64,000 nucleotides of DNA from Paramacrobiotus metropolitanus (Eukaryota; Tardigrada; Eutardigrada; Parachela; Macrobiotidae): NCBI RefSeq assembly GCF_019649055.1, contig NW_026570223.1:806001-870000 (forward strand), read 5' to 3'. Positions within the stretch are counted from its first letter, which is position 1. Each line of letters starts with the position of its first letter. The position numbers and the translations under genes are program-made. Of this stretch, positions 33,363 to 40,905 are shown in pieces. The notes under the pieces were generated by a model, which was not told the origin of the DNA, made no database searches, and saw only the letters and a list, made by a program, of their open reading frames with translations.

Positions 33363-34040
33363 TTAAGCGCTTGTGTTGCTGAAGTTTTCTTTTCCAAAGC
33401 CCAGCTGTGGATCATCATATTTATTTTCAACGGCGTAATAGTCTACCCGATCTCGATTTCTTAAATTATGTATTTTGTTTAACGTTGTTTGAAGTCGTTT
33501 TTTTGATTTTGGATGGCCGATTTTGCTTGGCGTGATCATGTCCTCATACACTTTCCGTTTTCCTTGTGACCTTGAAAGGGAACTTGCAGGCGTTGCGTAC
33601 TGGCTGTTTTCACCGCTTAACGGTTGTTGGCGCACCGGTGTACCGGTACCTGCTTTGCCAAATATACTGGCGGCATGCTTTTTTAAAAGTGACTGTTTTC
33701 GTCGAGCTGAAGTTCTTTTTACCATCTGCTTAAATATAGGTTTTGGTTTACGAATTTTTTTCAAAGGCTGGGATCCTTCCTGGGAAATATTTGGATTGGT
33801 TTGGCTACCGCTCGTATCATCTAAAGCGTACGGCCGCAGCGCTAAAAACCGCTGCAGACTAGATGAAAGTAATTGTGCTTTCTGATATTCCGATAGGCTT
33901 TTGTTAGCCAAAGTTTCCGTTGTCAGCTGTTCTAGAGAAAGGATTTTGGAAGCTTCTGGGGGTACTTGGTTTAGTGCTAGCTCAACCTCCGTGCGCCGTT
34001 TCTCCGCTTGCCGTTTTGGTATTAGCATATAGGTTTCCAT
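33363..34040 (-). CDS. Conserved-position Polinton protein (pW-like), function unknown
   Basis: 225 residues between integrase and the mu-like gene, where many animal Polintons carry a variable protein. It begins METYMLIPKRQAEKRR, then a helical region, a very basic middle (KKIRKPKPIFKQMVKRTSAR), and a C-terminal acidic-aromatic end. Pro/Ser/Lys-rich composition suggests a disordered nucleic-acid-binding protein, perhaps a core protein. A shorter overlapping frame at 33160-33362, before the integrase ATG, is probably not separate. I cannot name a family with confidence. Confidence 0.55.
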   Translation of the reverse strand: METYMLIPKRQAEKRRTEVELALNQVPPEASKILSLEQLTTETLANKSLSEYQKAQLLSSSLQRFLALRPYALDDTSGSQTNPNISQEGSQPLKKIRKPKPIFKQMVKRTSARRKQSLLKKHAASIFGKAGTGTPVRQQPLSGENSQYATPASSLSRSQGKRKVYEDMITPSKIGHPKSKKRLQTTLNKIHNLRNRDRVDYYAVENKYDDPQLGFGKENFSNTSA

Positions 34041-34055
34041 GTTTTTTTTATATGC

Positions 34056-34394
34056 TTATTGGTGGTTTGCTGTCACTGCGCTTATAACGGCTGATGCTAG
34101 TAATGGTAATAGAGCGGGTAAGAATCCTCCTCGTTGTAATAGTATACGTTTTTTCTTTTGAAGTGATACACTTGGAGATGCTAGAAGCTTTATGGGAGTC
34201 TTGCACTTTTTACACGCTGTCAGCTGATGAGGCTTTAAGGGGACTCGTCCTTTAATAAGGTTCAAGGCAAGCTCTTGAATACCCCTTATATGGTGTTTAT
34301 CGCAACACTGCTTCAACAGTGCTCTTCGTTGCTTAGGCTTTGCCCGGTTAAGGGTAAGCAAAAACGGGGCAATCTCCTTCGCTTTACTTGCCAT
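34056..34394 (-). CDS. Small Polinton core-like protein (pX/mu-like)
   Basis: 112 residues. It is very basic in the first two-thirds (AKPKQRRALLKQCC, GRVPLKPHQLTACKKCK) and ends with RGGFLPALLPLLASAV, a Gly-Gly then hydrophobic Leu/Ala tail like the C-terminal segment of the adenovirus core peptide precursor (pX/mu) and its Polinton counterparts. The GG could be the cleavage site for the element's protease. It overlaps the ATPase gene by 11 nt (34384-34394). No introns. Confidence 0.55.
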   Translation of the reverse strand: MASKAKEIAPFLLTLNRAKPKQRRALLKQCCDKHHIRGIQELALNLIKGRVPLKPHQLTACKKCKTPIKLLASPSVSLQKKKRILLQRGGFLPALLPLLASAVISAVTANHQ

Positions 34395-35088
34395 TTTTTA
34401 GGCTCAGTGATGGCAGATGATCAGTATAAATTCTCATTGTCTCTTTAGGAAACAAATGCGATCGCAGCCTTAAATAAGATGGACAAGCTGGGGTAAGGTC
34501 AATTAAGAGCGGTTGATAGTTTTCTGACGTGCAAGCCGCGTACGCTTGCGCAAGGCACTTTAGTTTTGTTTGACGTTGTAAGATATCGATCTGGCCGAGG
34601 TCCCGAGCATTCTTAAACAGCACCATATACTGACAATTTAGTGTTATATCACGCATCGCTTTTCCTTGTTTGTACAGGTTTTGGGTAATATAAATAACGC
34701 TCAGGTTTTTATGGTGAATTCCTTGCGTGAACAGATTACTGGCCTGCTCATTTTTTGCCATCTCGTGTGCCAAATCATCCACAATCAGTAAATTTGTCAC
34801 CTCTTTATCGAAAAAATCCTCGTCCGAAAAAAGGTCACTCAGTCCTTTCACAAACTCTGTTTCTGGACACTGAACTTTCAAAGCATCGTATCCATTCTGC
34901 CACTGATTGTATGCATATACCACTCTTCTCGGAGTCGAAGTCATCATTTCTTTTCGTTGCTCGATTAGGCGGAAGACAAAAGACGATTTTCCAACCATTG
35001 TAGGACCGCAAATCATCATTCCAAAAGGAGTTACGAGTTTTGGCTGACTTTCCAGCTCCACGAAATTGTTTTGAATTACTGCTGTCAT
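34384..35088 (-). CDS. ATP: Genome-packaging ATPase (A32/FtsK-HerA type)
   Basis: 234 residues. Walker A in MMICGPTMVGKSSFVFRL, Walker B in NLLIVDDLAHE, sensor-type Gln in VIYITQNLYKQGK, then DITLNCQYMVLFKNARDLGQ, the arrangement in Polinton and NCLDV packaging ATPases. It drives DNA into the capsid. The start codon (35086-35088) overlaps the start codon of the TBP-like gene on the other strand within one CATG. An internal Met just before the Walker A block is an alternative start. Intact. Confidence 0.92.
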   Translation of the reverse strand: MTAVIQNNFVELESQPKLVTPFGMMICGPTMVGKSSFVFRLIEQRKEMMTSTPRRVVYAYNQWQNGYDALKVQCPETEFVKGLSDLFSDEDFFDKEVTNLLIVDDLAHEMAKNEQASNLFTQGIHHKNLSVIYITQNLYKQGKAMRDITLNCQYMVLFKNARDLGQIDILQRQTKLKCLAQAYAACTSENYQPLLIDLTPACPSYLRLRSHLFPKETMRIYTDHLPSLSLKNGK

Positions 35089-35485
35089 GGCGGCATCAAT
35101 AAAAAATATAGTCGCAGTTGGTAAACTGAATTGTGGCTTTGATCTTCAAGATATCGCAGACCTTCTCCAGATCCCGTACGATCCCAACATTTTTTCAGGA
35201 CTTACTATTCGCCGAACGCGTCCATACAAAAGTCACTGTCAACTATACAGCAATGGTCGGATTACAGTAAACGGAGCTGTTACCGAGCGTAATGCTGAAG
35301 AGCTTCTCGAACTCTATTGTAACGATATGCACATTTTAGGCTATACCGATGCGTACGTTACGGACTTCGAAATAGTTAATGTAGTAGCGTCTTGGGACAT
35401 GTATCGACCATTGAAACTAGATAACGTGTTTAAAAGCTGCACTGCTACCGCCCGTGTTATGAACCTGAACTGTTTCCTGGTCTAA
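35087..35485 (+). CDS. TATA-binding-protein-like protein encoded by the Polinton
   Basis: 132 residues. From residue 5 it follows one complete TBP repeat: IVAVGKLNCGFDLQDIADLL (strand 1 and helix 1), DPNIFSGLTIRRTRPYKSHC (strands 2-3), LYSNGRITVNGAVTERNAEE (the SSGK-TGA-SEE-type hairpin and helix 2), YTDAYVTDFEIVNVVASWDM (linker and first strand of a second repeat). Cellular TBP core has two repeats of about 90 residues; this protein stops early in the second. It could bind TATA elements as a dimer, or compete with host TBP. It is divergent from the ATPase with overlapping start codons. No frame damage. The family call is mine from pattern, not a search. Confidence 0.75.
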   Translation: MAASIKNIVAVGKLNCGFDLQDIADLLQIPYDPNIFSGLTIRRTRPYKSHCQLYSNGRITVNGAVTERNAEELLELYCNDMHILGYTDAYVTDFEIVNVVASWDMYRPLKLDNVFKSCTATARVMNLNCFLV

Positions 35486-35765
35486 GCGTCCATCTACCGG
35501 AAGCAACTTGTGTAATTTTTACCTCTGGTAAAGTTAATATTTTGGGTGCAAAGTCGGAATTGGCTGTGCGTAGTACGGCAGCCGAACTTCGCTTGCTACT
35601 GTTTTAATGTTCACATGAATCTTATCAAAGTTCAATTTGTTTGTTTTTTTTTACTAAGTCTTCTCCGCTTTAATAGACCACTGCTCTGCCATAAACTAAT
35701 AAACATACGAAAAAACGATATTCTTTTTTTTTTTTTTAAAAAAAACAAAACCGTCAGTTTTAACA
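35486..35765. other. Spacer after the TBP-like gene
   Basis: Non-coding, T-rich, with AATAAACAT near 35698 and a T12 run at 35726-35737. These may hold 3'-end signals for the converging TBP-like and BIR genes. Confidence 0.4.
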
Positions 35766-36371
35766 TCAGTTTTCTTGCGGCGGGCGATCTGGTCTGCAGG
35801 ACGTTCCGCTATGCCAGTCATGCTCAGCTTGTGGGTCGTCATGCGGCTCCCAGTTTTCTAACTCTAGTCCACAATGAATACACTTCACTAGGTCACGCAA
35901 TCCCGTGTAAAAGAAGCCGGCTCTCGCAAAACGCGCCGCTGACGGTGTACGCAGTGTCCAGTTCCGGTGTTGAAACGAGTGCAGACGGTATACGAACCGT
36001 CTGAATTCATGTTGCAGCCGATAGCCTGCTGCAGCACGCCCAGGAGTCGCTGTGTCCGTTCTTCTGGTAGGCGCTCCCGGGGGATCCAACCAAACCAAAG
36101 TGTATCCACTCAAAGCGCCCAATGGTAGACGATACGGCCTATCCGCCGCAGGCGCTGAAGTCGACGCAGTTGCTGGTTCTGGCCGTAGCGGTGGTTGTGG
36201 CGGAGTTGGCGTGGCTGGTGACGCTCCGGTTTCAGCGCTTGGTACTGAAGCTGAGTCCGGTACTTGCGGTGGAACAGACCTTGTTGAGCTTACTGGAGAA
36301 TCTTGCAATTCGCCATCTTCAACCAGAAGAGAGTCTCCACCACTATCGTAGTCTTCGTTGACTTCAGACAT
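35766..36371 (-). CDS. BIR-domain protein of the Polinton
   Basis: 201 residues. A Pro/Ser/Thr-rich, acidic N-terminal half is followed by one BIR domain from about residue 130: RFVYRLHSFQHRNWTL, ARFARAGFFYTGLRDLVKC, then C-x2-C (CIHC) and H-x7-C (HDWHSGTSC) zinc ligands. No RING. BIR proteins bind caspases or IAP antagonists, so an anti-apoptotic role is plausible, as in baculovirus IAPs. TATATAA on the coding strand at 36417-36411 sits 40 nt before the ATG. Single exon. Confidence 0.85.
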   Translation of the reverse strand: MSEVNEDYDSGGDSLLVEDGELQDSPVSSTRSVPPQVPDSASVPSAETGASPATPTPPQPPLRPEPATASTSAPAADRPYRLPLGALSGYTLVWLDPPGAPTRRTDTATPGRAAAGYRLQHEFRRFVYRLHSFQHRNWTLRTPSAARFARAGFFYTGLRDLVKCIHCGLELENWEPHDDPQAEHDWHSGTSCRPDRPPQEN

Positions 36372-36410
36372 TTTTACACTGCCGTACTAACCGCTTGCAT
36401 GTTTCTCGGT

Positions 36411-36417
36411 TTATATA
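36411..36417 (-). promoter_or_regulatory. TATA box of the BIR gene
   Basis: TATATAA on the minus strand, 40 nt upstream of the ATG at 36371. It overlaps the stop-codon end of the upstream gene. Confidence 0.55.
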
Positions 36418-36965
36418 CCGGCCATCGGTATGGTAGCGTTAGGGTCACCTTTATAGGATCGATACCGTTCAAGGATCATTTCCCACCATGACTGATAACC
36501 AGCCCGACGCGATACTATTTTACAGCAGTACTGTGCGACCTGCATGACTTTCCCAACATACAGGCCTAGGTCAGAGTCACCGTTCACAGGTCGGGGTAGC
36601 GGAAGCCGATAGCGACCTCTCAAAAACTGTGGCTCCCACCAGCTTGAACAATTCGGGTTAACTGGTAGACTAGAAAAAAAATCTTCTGGCTTCTTAGGCT
36701 TGGGGACTTCATACCCCACGTGGAGAATTTTGCATAACCAGCCATCGACCATGATGTTCATACCCGGTGCCAAATCTAAACAATTGTTTTTTTTTTATTT
36801 GACTTTCAGACGACCCTCTGTTTTTATATTTGTTTTACCGTGAATTTCCTTCACAACGTCCCTGACAAACATCTCAGTGTCACTATTAAAGGTTGAATTA
36901 TCACTTGCCAAACCGCCGAACACCGATGGAGCACACAGGAGGAAAACAATCGTCTTGAACTCCAT
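36411..36965 (-). CDS. Secreted protein of the Polinton, two exons, family unknown
   Basis: Exon 1 36965-36839 starts with a signal peptide (MEFKTIVFLLCAPSVFGG). A 63-nt GT-AG intron (36838-36776) leads into exon 2 (36775-36411), which otherwise has no upstream ATG. The joined frame is 163 codons. If unspliced, exon 1 stops at 36795 after 56 residues. The mature part has six or more Cys/Trp residues (NPNCSSWWEPQFLRGRY, AQYCCKIVSRRAGYQSWWEM) and an NAT sequon. TATAAGG at 37023-37017 could be its promoter. I do not recognise it. A secreted accessory protein would suit virus-host interaction. Confidence 0.5.
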
Positions 36966-37048
36966 GGTTGTTTTTAATAAAAAAAAAACGACGTTCTAGA
37001 AACTTGCAGGTCGTTGCCTTATACTCTGAAACTTGAACTCCTAAGGCC

Positions 37049-37501
37049 TTAAATAGACTTTACACCCGCAGCCGTATCGGTCTCTAGTGCTATCTTAATT
37101 TCTTCCAAGAAACCGTGCAGTATATGATACAGCATATACTGGTCGTAACTCTTAAAGTGGATGGAGAACCCATGAGCGTTGACTAATGCCATTCTTGAAC
37201 AATCCAGTTCGTACTCTATTTCCAATGTCCAAGGTGATTCCGGTTGTGTATCTTTAAATTTTTTAACCATTTTGGACTTTTTTAATAATTCATGGATGTC
37301 GTATGCTTCTGCAGCACCAAACGTCCAGGACACTCTCGCCCCTGCCTGTTCGTCCACAAGTTGCAATCGCTTAAAACGGCCTCCCTTGCCCGTTATGATA
37401 TTAACTTTTGTACCTCGTTTCAAATCCCAGCTCGCTTCGCATTCTCCCTGGTCTAACGGTTTAATCACCGCTCCGTACATTATATCTGATGTAGCGTCCA
37501 T
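37049..37501 (-). CDS. Polinton accessory protein, paralogue A of a duplicated pair
   Basis: 150 residues, unknown family. Shared blocks with the protein at 37632-38087: a W-x-L strand, KVNIITGKGGRFKRLQL, GARVSW, EAYDIHELLKK, W-TLEIEYELDCSRMALV, and a C-terminal helix after YHILHGFLEEI. The alternating hydrophobic pattern suggests a beta-rich domain with a C-terminal helix (possibly a PH-like shape, unproven). TATATAG at 37583-37577 lies upstream. Single exon, intact. Confidence 0.6.
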   Translation of the reverse strand: MDATSDIMYGAVIKPLDQGECEASWDLKRGTKVNIITGKGGRFKRLQLVDEQAGARVSWTFGAAEAYDIHELLKKSKMVKKFKDTQPESPWTLEIEYELDCSRMALVNAHGFSIHFKSYDQYMLYHILHGFLEEIKIALETDTAAGVKSI

Positions 37502-37631
37502 TGTGTTCGATATGGCGTTCGTTTTTGTTTTGCAGTGTAAAGATATTCTCTGATTAACGATATGGTTTTTTCTGTACTATATACAACAACCACCTTAAAT
37601 AGACTTTATTCAATATTGCCATCAATAACAG

Positions 37632-38087
37632 CTAGCCAGCACACGCTTCATTTATTTCGCGCTCATACGCCTGTAGAATGTTACACAACTTCTTTTGGGC
37701 CAATAAAGGCAGCTCCAGCACCATCTCTGGATGATTTAACAATAACTTTGAGCAGTATGTTGTAGCTTCCACTTCCATGTCCCAGCTTAATCCTTCGACG
37801 GACTTCAGCCGGATGGATGTCTTTCGCGGAGTCAACGCTTCGTGTAGTTTCTTTGCCTCCATCGGTAAGAGATGGATGAATACTAATCGCTCTCCCTGTT
37901 GACCTTCAATCTCCATCCAATCAAACTTCCCCTTGAACGTTATCACGTTGGCCTTTACATTTCCAGCCAAACTCCACTGCAGTTGGCTATAGGAACCTGC
38001 AAAAGGCAAAATCTCGGCCTCGTACATTACCGCTAATGTGTTGTCGTACATCTGCGCCATGGTACTGACATGCTTCATGGTAGCCAC
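37632..38087 (-). CDS. Polinton accessory protein, paralogue B of a duplicated pair
   Basis: The first ATG is at 38078 (148 residues), 31 nt downstream of a TATATAA box at 38115-38109. It matches paralogue A in VMYEAEI, QWSLAGNVKANVITFKGKF, GERLVFIHLLPMEAKKLHEA, WDMEVEATTYCSKLLL and a C-terminal helix. The shared blocks span the whole length, so the pair arose by tandem duplication inside the element. No known domain was recognised. Confidence 0.6.
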   Translation of the reverse strand: MATMKHVSTMAQMYDNTLAVMYEAEILPFAGSYSQLQWSLAGNVKANVITFKGKFDWMEIEGQQGERLVFIHLLPMEAKKLHEALTPRKTSIRLKSVEGLSWDMEVEATTYCSKLLLNHPEMVLELPLLAQKKLCNILQAYEREINEACAG

Positions 38088-38108
38088 AGTTGCAAAACAT
38101 TTCAGCTC

Positions 38109-38115
38109 TTATATA
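38109..38115 (-). promoter_or_regulatory. TATA box of paralogue B
   Basis: TATATAA on the minus strand, 31 nt before the ATG at 38078. This leaves almost no 5' untranslated region. Confidence 0.55.
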
Positions 38116-38316
38116 CCAGTTACAACAAAGATAGTATCTGCCATTTCCGGTCAGCAGTTTTCAAACATGGTATATAAAGCCCAATATTTCCAACAGCAAA
38201 ATTCAGTCGTCTTCCGTTCTTGAACCAACTTTGGTGTATAAAGTGGTTCAGAGTTGTTCGGTGCCAGTTGGATATTATGGCCCTAGCGACCTTGTCTCGC
38301 CCGCCATTCCCCGTCA

Positions 38317-38592
38317 CGGTATTGCTTGGATATTTTAGATCAGTTCAAAATGGATTGACCAAATCCTTTGGACTGACTACGATTACTAAGCAGGACCGTC
38401 AGCGTCGTGACCTTTTGGGCTCCATATTTCTTTTTTACTGACCTGAGCAGGGTTCATACTATGACCCTGCAGAGTTTTCACTTGTTTATTTGTTCATATA
38501 TACGGTATTGCTCTGTAATCGTGGTTGAGTTAAACTGGATTGATCGAATCCATGTAGCTTACTACGACTACTGAGCAGGACCGAAACCAGTT
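38317..38592. repeat. Two-copy direct repeat with small stem-loops, about 190-bp period
   Basis: ACGGTATTGCT at 38317 and 38502, then TGGATTGACCAAATCC near 38351 and TGGATTGATCGAATCC near 38537, then TACGATTACTAAGCAGGACCG near 38378 and TACGACTACTGAGCAGGACCG near 38563. Each TGGATT...AATCC is a small hairpin. This block leads into the larger array that follows. Confidence 0.6.
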
Positions 38593-38688
38593 CAGTTACC
38601 AGGAACTGCTTTGAAAGGAATGTGATCAAATATCTAATCTGTTACTATCCGTAATTCCCGTTACACTTTTGTGTGAGTTGTACATTGC

Positions 38689-39240
38689 GCTGGTAGTAAT
38701 GGACATCACCGTAGTTTCTATTGGTCATTTCCATTGCGACTAGCTCCATGTTCACCTCAATGCGATTCAGAACTCAAGGTATAGGCTTCATAAATAAGTC
38801 GACGGTCTGTAGCAGGAGCCATAATGATGGACATTACCGCACGTTGGTCATATCCATCATTATTATTGGTTCTTTGTACGTCCTGCAGTATTTTTGAATG
38901 TTTGACAGACTTTTATGAGAGTTGATACGTAGCGCTGGTAGTAATGGAAATTACCTCAATTGTAATTGGTCATTTCCATAGCCACCAGTTCCATGTACAC
39001 CTCAATGTGAATTGGAACTTAAAAAGTATTGGCTTTGCAAATATAGGGAGGACGTGTACCACGGAACTTCAGCAATAGACGTTACCATATCTTGGTCATG
39101 TCCAATGCTGCTTGTTCCTTGTATGTCCTGTAACAAACTTGAATGTTTGACTAGCTTCCGTGAAAGCTGATACATAACGCTGGTAGTAATGCAACTGCTC
39201 TTAATAACTATTGGTCGAATCCGTCGTTGCCGGTTCCTTT
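38689..39240. ncRNA. Array of about five pre-miRNA-like hairpins in the Polinton
   Basis: Stem-loops at 38689-38744, 38807-38888, 38934-38990, 39049-39135 and a weaker one at 39179-39240, spaced 115-130 bp. Two unit types alternate: odd units begin GCTGGTAGTAATGG and even units carry a longer stem (for example GGAACTTCAGCAATAGACGT against ACATGTCCAATGCTGCTTGTTCC at 39063-39118, loop ATATCTT). All share the core ACC-loop-GGTCAT. Mismatches are few and mostly off the loop side. The region has no ORF. Size and shape fit microRNA precursors or other structured RNAs; the coding strand is not determined. Confidence 0.55.
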
Positions 39241-39433
39241 TGCGCAGAGTGCGTTGTGGATTTCCAGTAAGTAATCAAATAGATGCAAAACTTTAATCAA
39301 CTTTCACCAGAACATGTTGTGGCTTACTCGTAAACTAAACAATTTTATAGGATAAGGTCTGGGGTTCAATCCCCTGGTAGCTTAACATAAAACAAAAAAA
39401 ATTTCAGTAGCAAGCCACAGCTTGTTCTTTTTT

Positions 39434-39688
39434 TTAACAAAAATACACTGGCAAGATTTTTTTTATGACGGAACGACACATTGGGCAACCATCACAGTCC
39501 TTCACACAACAGTTGCAAACAACAAAATGACCACATGGATATAGAACCTGCGTGATGACATTTGTGTAACAAATTTTACACAGCTTTTCGTCTTTCACTT
39601 CGGCCAGATGATCTGCTGGAGAACGTAGGAATATTCGTCGCCAATGCTCTCTTACTGCCCGCAGATGTTCCTCGCTATTACCCTTCAT
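39434..39688 (-). CDS. RING-finger exon/protein (IAP-type C3HC4)
   Basis: 84 residues ending in a full C-terminal RING as in IAPs: C-x2-C (CKIC), then CGHFVVCNCC and CPMC, ending VIKKILPVYFC. Cys/His spacing is C3HC4. It lies 330 nt downstream of the two-BIR exon on the same strand. The segment between (39964 to about 39725) is in frame with the BIR exon after a good intron, so this RING is probably the last exon of one IAP gene. The last splice is ambiguous (GGTAAATC donor near 39724, several AG acceptors), and a separate gene from the ATG at 39688 is possible. E3 ubiquitin ligase by family. Confidence 0.8.
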   Translation of the reverse strand: MKGNSEEHLRAVREHWRRIFLRSPADHLAEVKDEKLCKICYTNVITQVLYPCGHFVVCNCCVKDCDGCPMCRSVIKKILPVYFC

Positions 39689-39724
39689 TCTCGCATTTCT
39701 GTTAATACCACAAAACTGATTTAC

Positions 39725-40659
39725 CGTTCAGCAATGCAGGGCCACTATATAAAGCCAATAACCTTTCACGCCTTTCGCTGTCCCGGCAACCCTGTTCAAG
39801 CCAGGGAACAGACCAGGGAAACCCCAGCTCCGACTGGGCCATGATTCTCGCACTCGGACGCCGGCGTAAGGCTTCCATCACGTGCTCCCAACTATAGAAC
39901 TGTAAAGCTTGTAGAATTTTTTCTTCTTCGGCCACGTTGTCTGGCCACAGCAGCGCGTCTTCATCTACAATATCGAAAGCTTAGTTGTAATACGGTATTT
40001 ACTCTTTTACTGCCAATCTAACCTTCTTTAGATGCATTTCTATATTTGTTCTGTTTCTTCTGCTGAATCGTATTTATAAAACTTTCCCCCTTCTGCTCCA
40101 TCAAATACGGACACTGCGGTCTTAAGGCAGCATGAATCTCCCAAGGGTCTTCATTTTCTCTCCAGCAATCTCTTCCCATGCCACAGTAAAAACAGCGTGT
40201 CAGTATACAATAGTTTATAAAGTAAAAACCCGCTGCAGCCATTTCTTGTGGATGTTGATGTGGACTGCTTGGCCAACGAGCAAAAGTAGCGAAGCGGCTT
40301 TCATAGGATTGCATTTTTGGGCAGTAAACCTTGGTAATGATGTCCTTGCTGTACACCTCGAATCCAGCAAATTCCTCCTCACTAGCCTCTCCATCATAAA
40401 CGTCTGCGTCCGCTTCGGTGTCACTACAGCTGGTAACTTCACTTTCTGATCTCGACATTTTACAATCCGGAAAATAAATTTTATGTGTTGCAACCGGTGT
40501 ACCCTTTATGTTCCGTGCACTAATAGTTCCAAGACAATAACTACACGTAATTAAGTCCTCATAACCAGTACATTCAAAGCCAGCCTTAGCCAGTTCCAAA
40601 GGGGTCCAAGATGAATACCCCCATTCAAGGAACGATAATATACGATTGTACAAGTCCAT
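39725..40659 (-). CDS. Two-BIR inhibitor-of-apoptosis protein, exons 1 and 2
   Basis: Exon 1 40659-40023, intron with GTTAGA donor and TATTGTAG acceptor, exon 2 from 39964 to about 39725, continuing in phase. BIR1: WTPLELAKAGFECTGYEDLI with CSYC and H-x6-C (HKIYFPDC). An acidic Ser/Asp-rich linker follows (DTEADADVYDGEASEEEF). BIR2: MAAAGFYFINYCILTRCFYC and H-x6-C (HAALRPQC). With the RING exon at 39434-39688 this makes a BIR-BIR-RING protein like baculovirus and insect IAPs. TATTTATA at 40705-40698 lies about 40 nt upstream of the ATG. Likely role: blocking apoptosis of the host cell. Confidence 0.8.
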
Positions 40660-40854
40660 CAGCTAGTAATTAACTTTCCGTCAGTTCCTATTTTGGCTAT
40701 AAATACCACAGTTGCATTCAAGCTTTCATGTTCAAACACGTTTCTCTATTTAACACATATTTACCCTATTTTTACGAATTTTTCTAGGTCATTAGGAATT
40801 TTTTCAGAATTTTCTAAATTATTTTTGAAAAACGGGACGTCATCCCGGGACGCT

Positions 40855-40905
40855 CTTATCAGCGTCCCACATCTAAAAGCCGGTCGAGACAGGCATATTA
40901 CTACT
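40855..40905 (-). repeat. Polinton right terminal inverted repeat
   Basis: Complement of 19893-19943. Just inside, GGGACGCT (40847-40854) and AGCGTCCC (40861-40868) form an extra small palindrome. It is followed by CATTTG, the right target duplication (40906-40911). Confidence 0.95.

Larger units (their letters stand above)
19893..40905. mobile_element. Complete Polinton/Maverick (adintovirus-like) element, 21,013 bp
   Basis: The ends are 51-bp inverted repeats (19893-19943 and 40855-40905, 48 of 51 matching) starting AGTAGTAATAT. The flanking 6-mers CATTTT (19887-19892) and CATTTG (40906-40911) are a 5-of-6 target-site duplication, the length expected for Polintons. The gene set is diagnostic: protein-primed PolB, retrovirus-type integrase, adenain-like protease, A32-type ATPase, double-jelly-roll capsid and penton-like protein. 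Accessory genes include a TBP-like protein, an ADP-ribosylglycohydrolase homologue, BIR/RING proteins and a hairpin array. Polymerase frameshifts suggest the copy may be inactive, or that the assembly has homopolymer errors. Confidence 0.95.

Noticed and set aside
33065-33430. 121-codon minus-strand ORF between the pW-like gene and integrase.
   Set aside because: Most of it overlaps the two better-supported genes, and its own composition is irregular. A small real gene from an internal Met cannot be excluded.
39371-39381. GGTTCAATCCC resembles a tRNA T-arm / pol III B box next to the hairpin array.
   Set aside because: No acceptor-stem partner and no good A box at the right distance. It is not a tRNA, and a pol III unit cannot be supported from one box.
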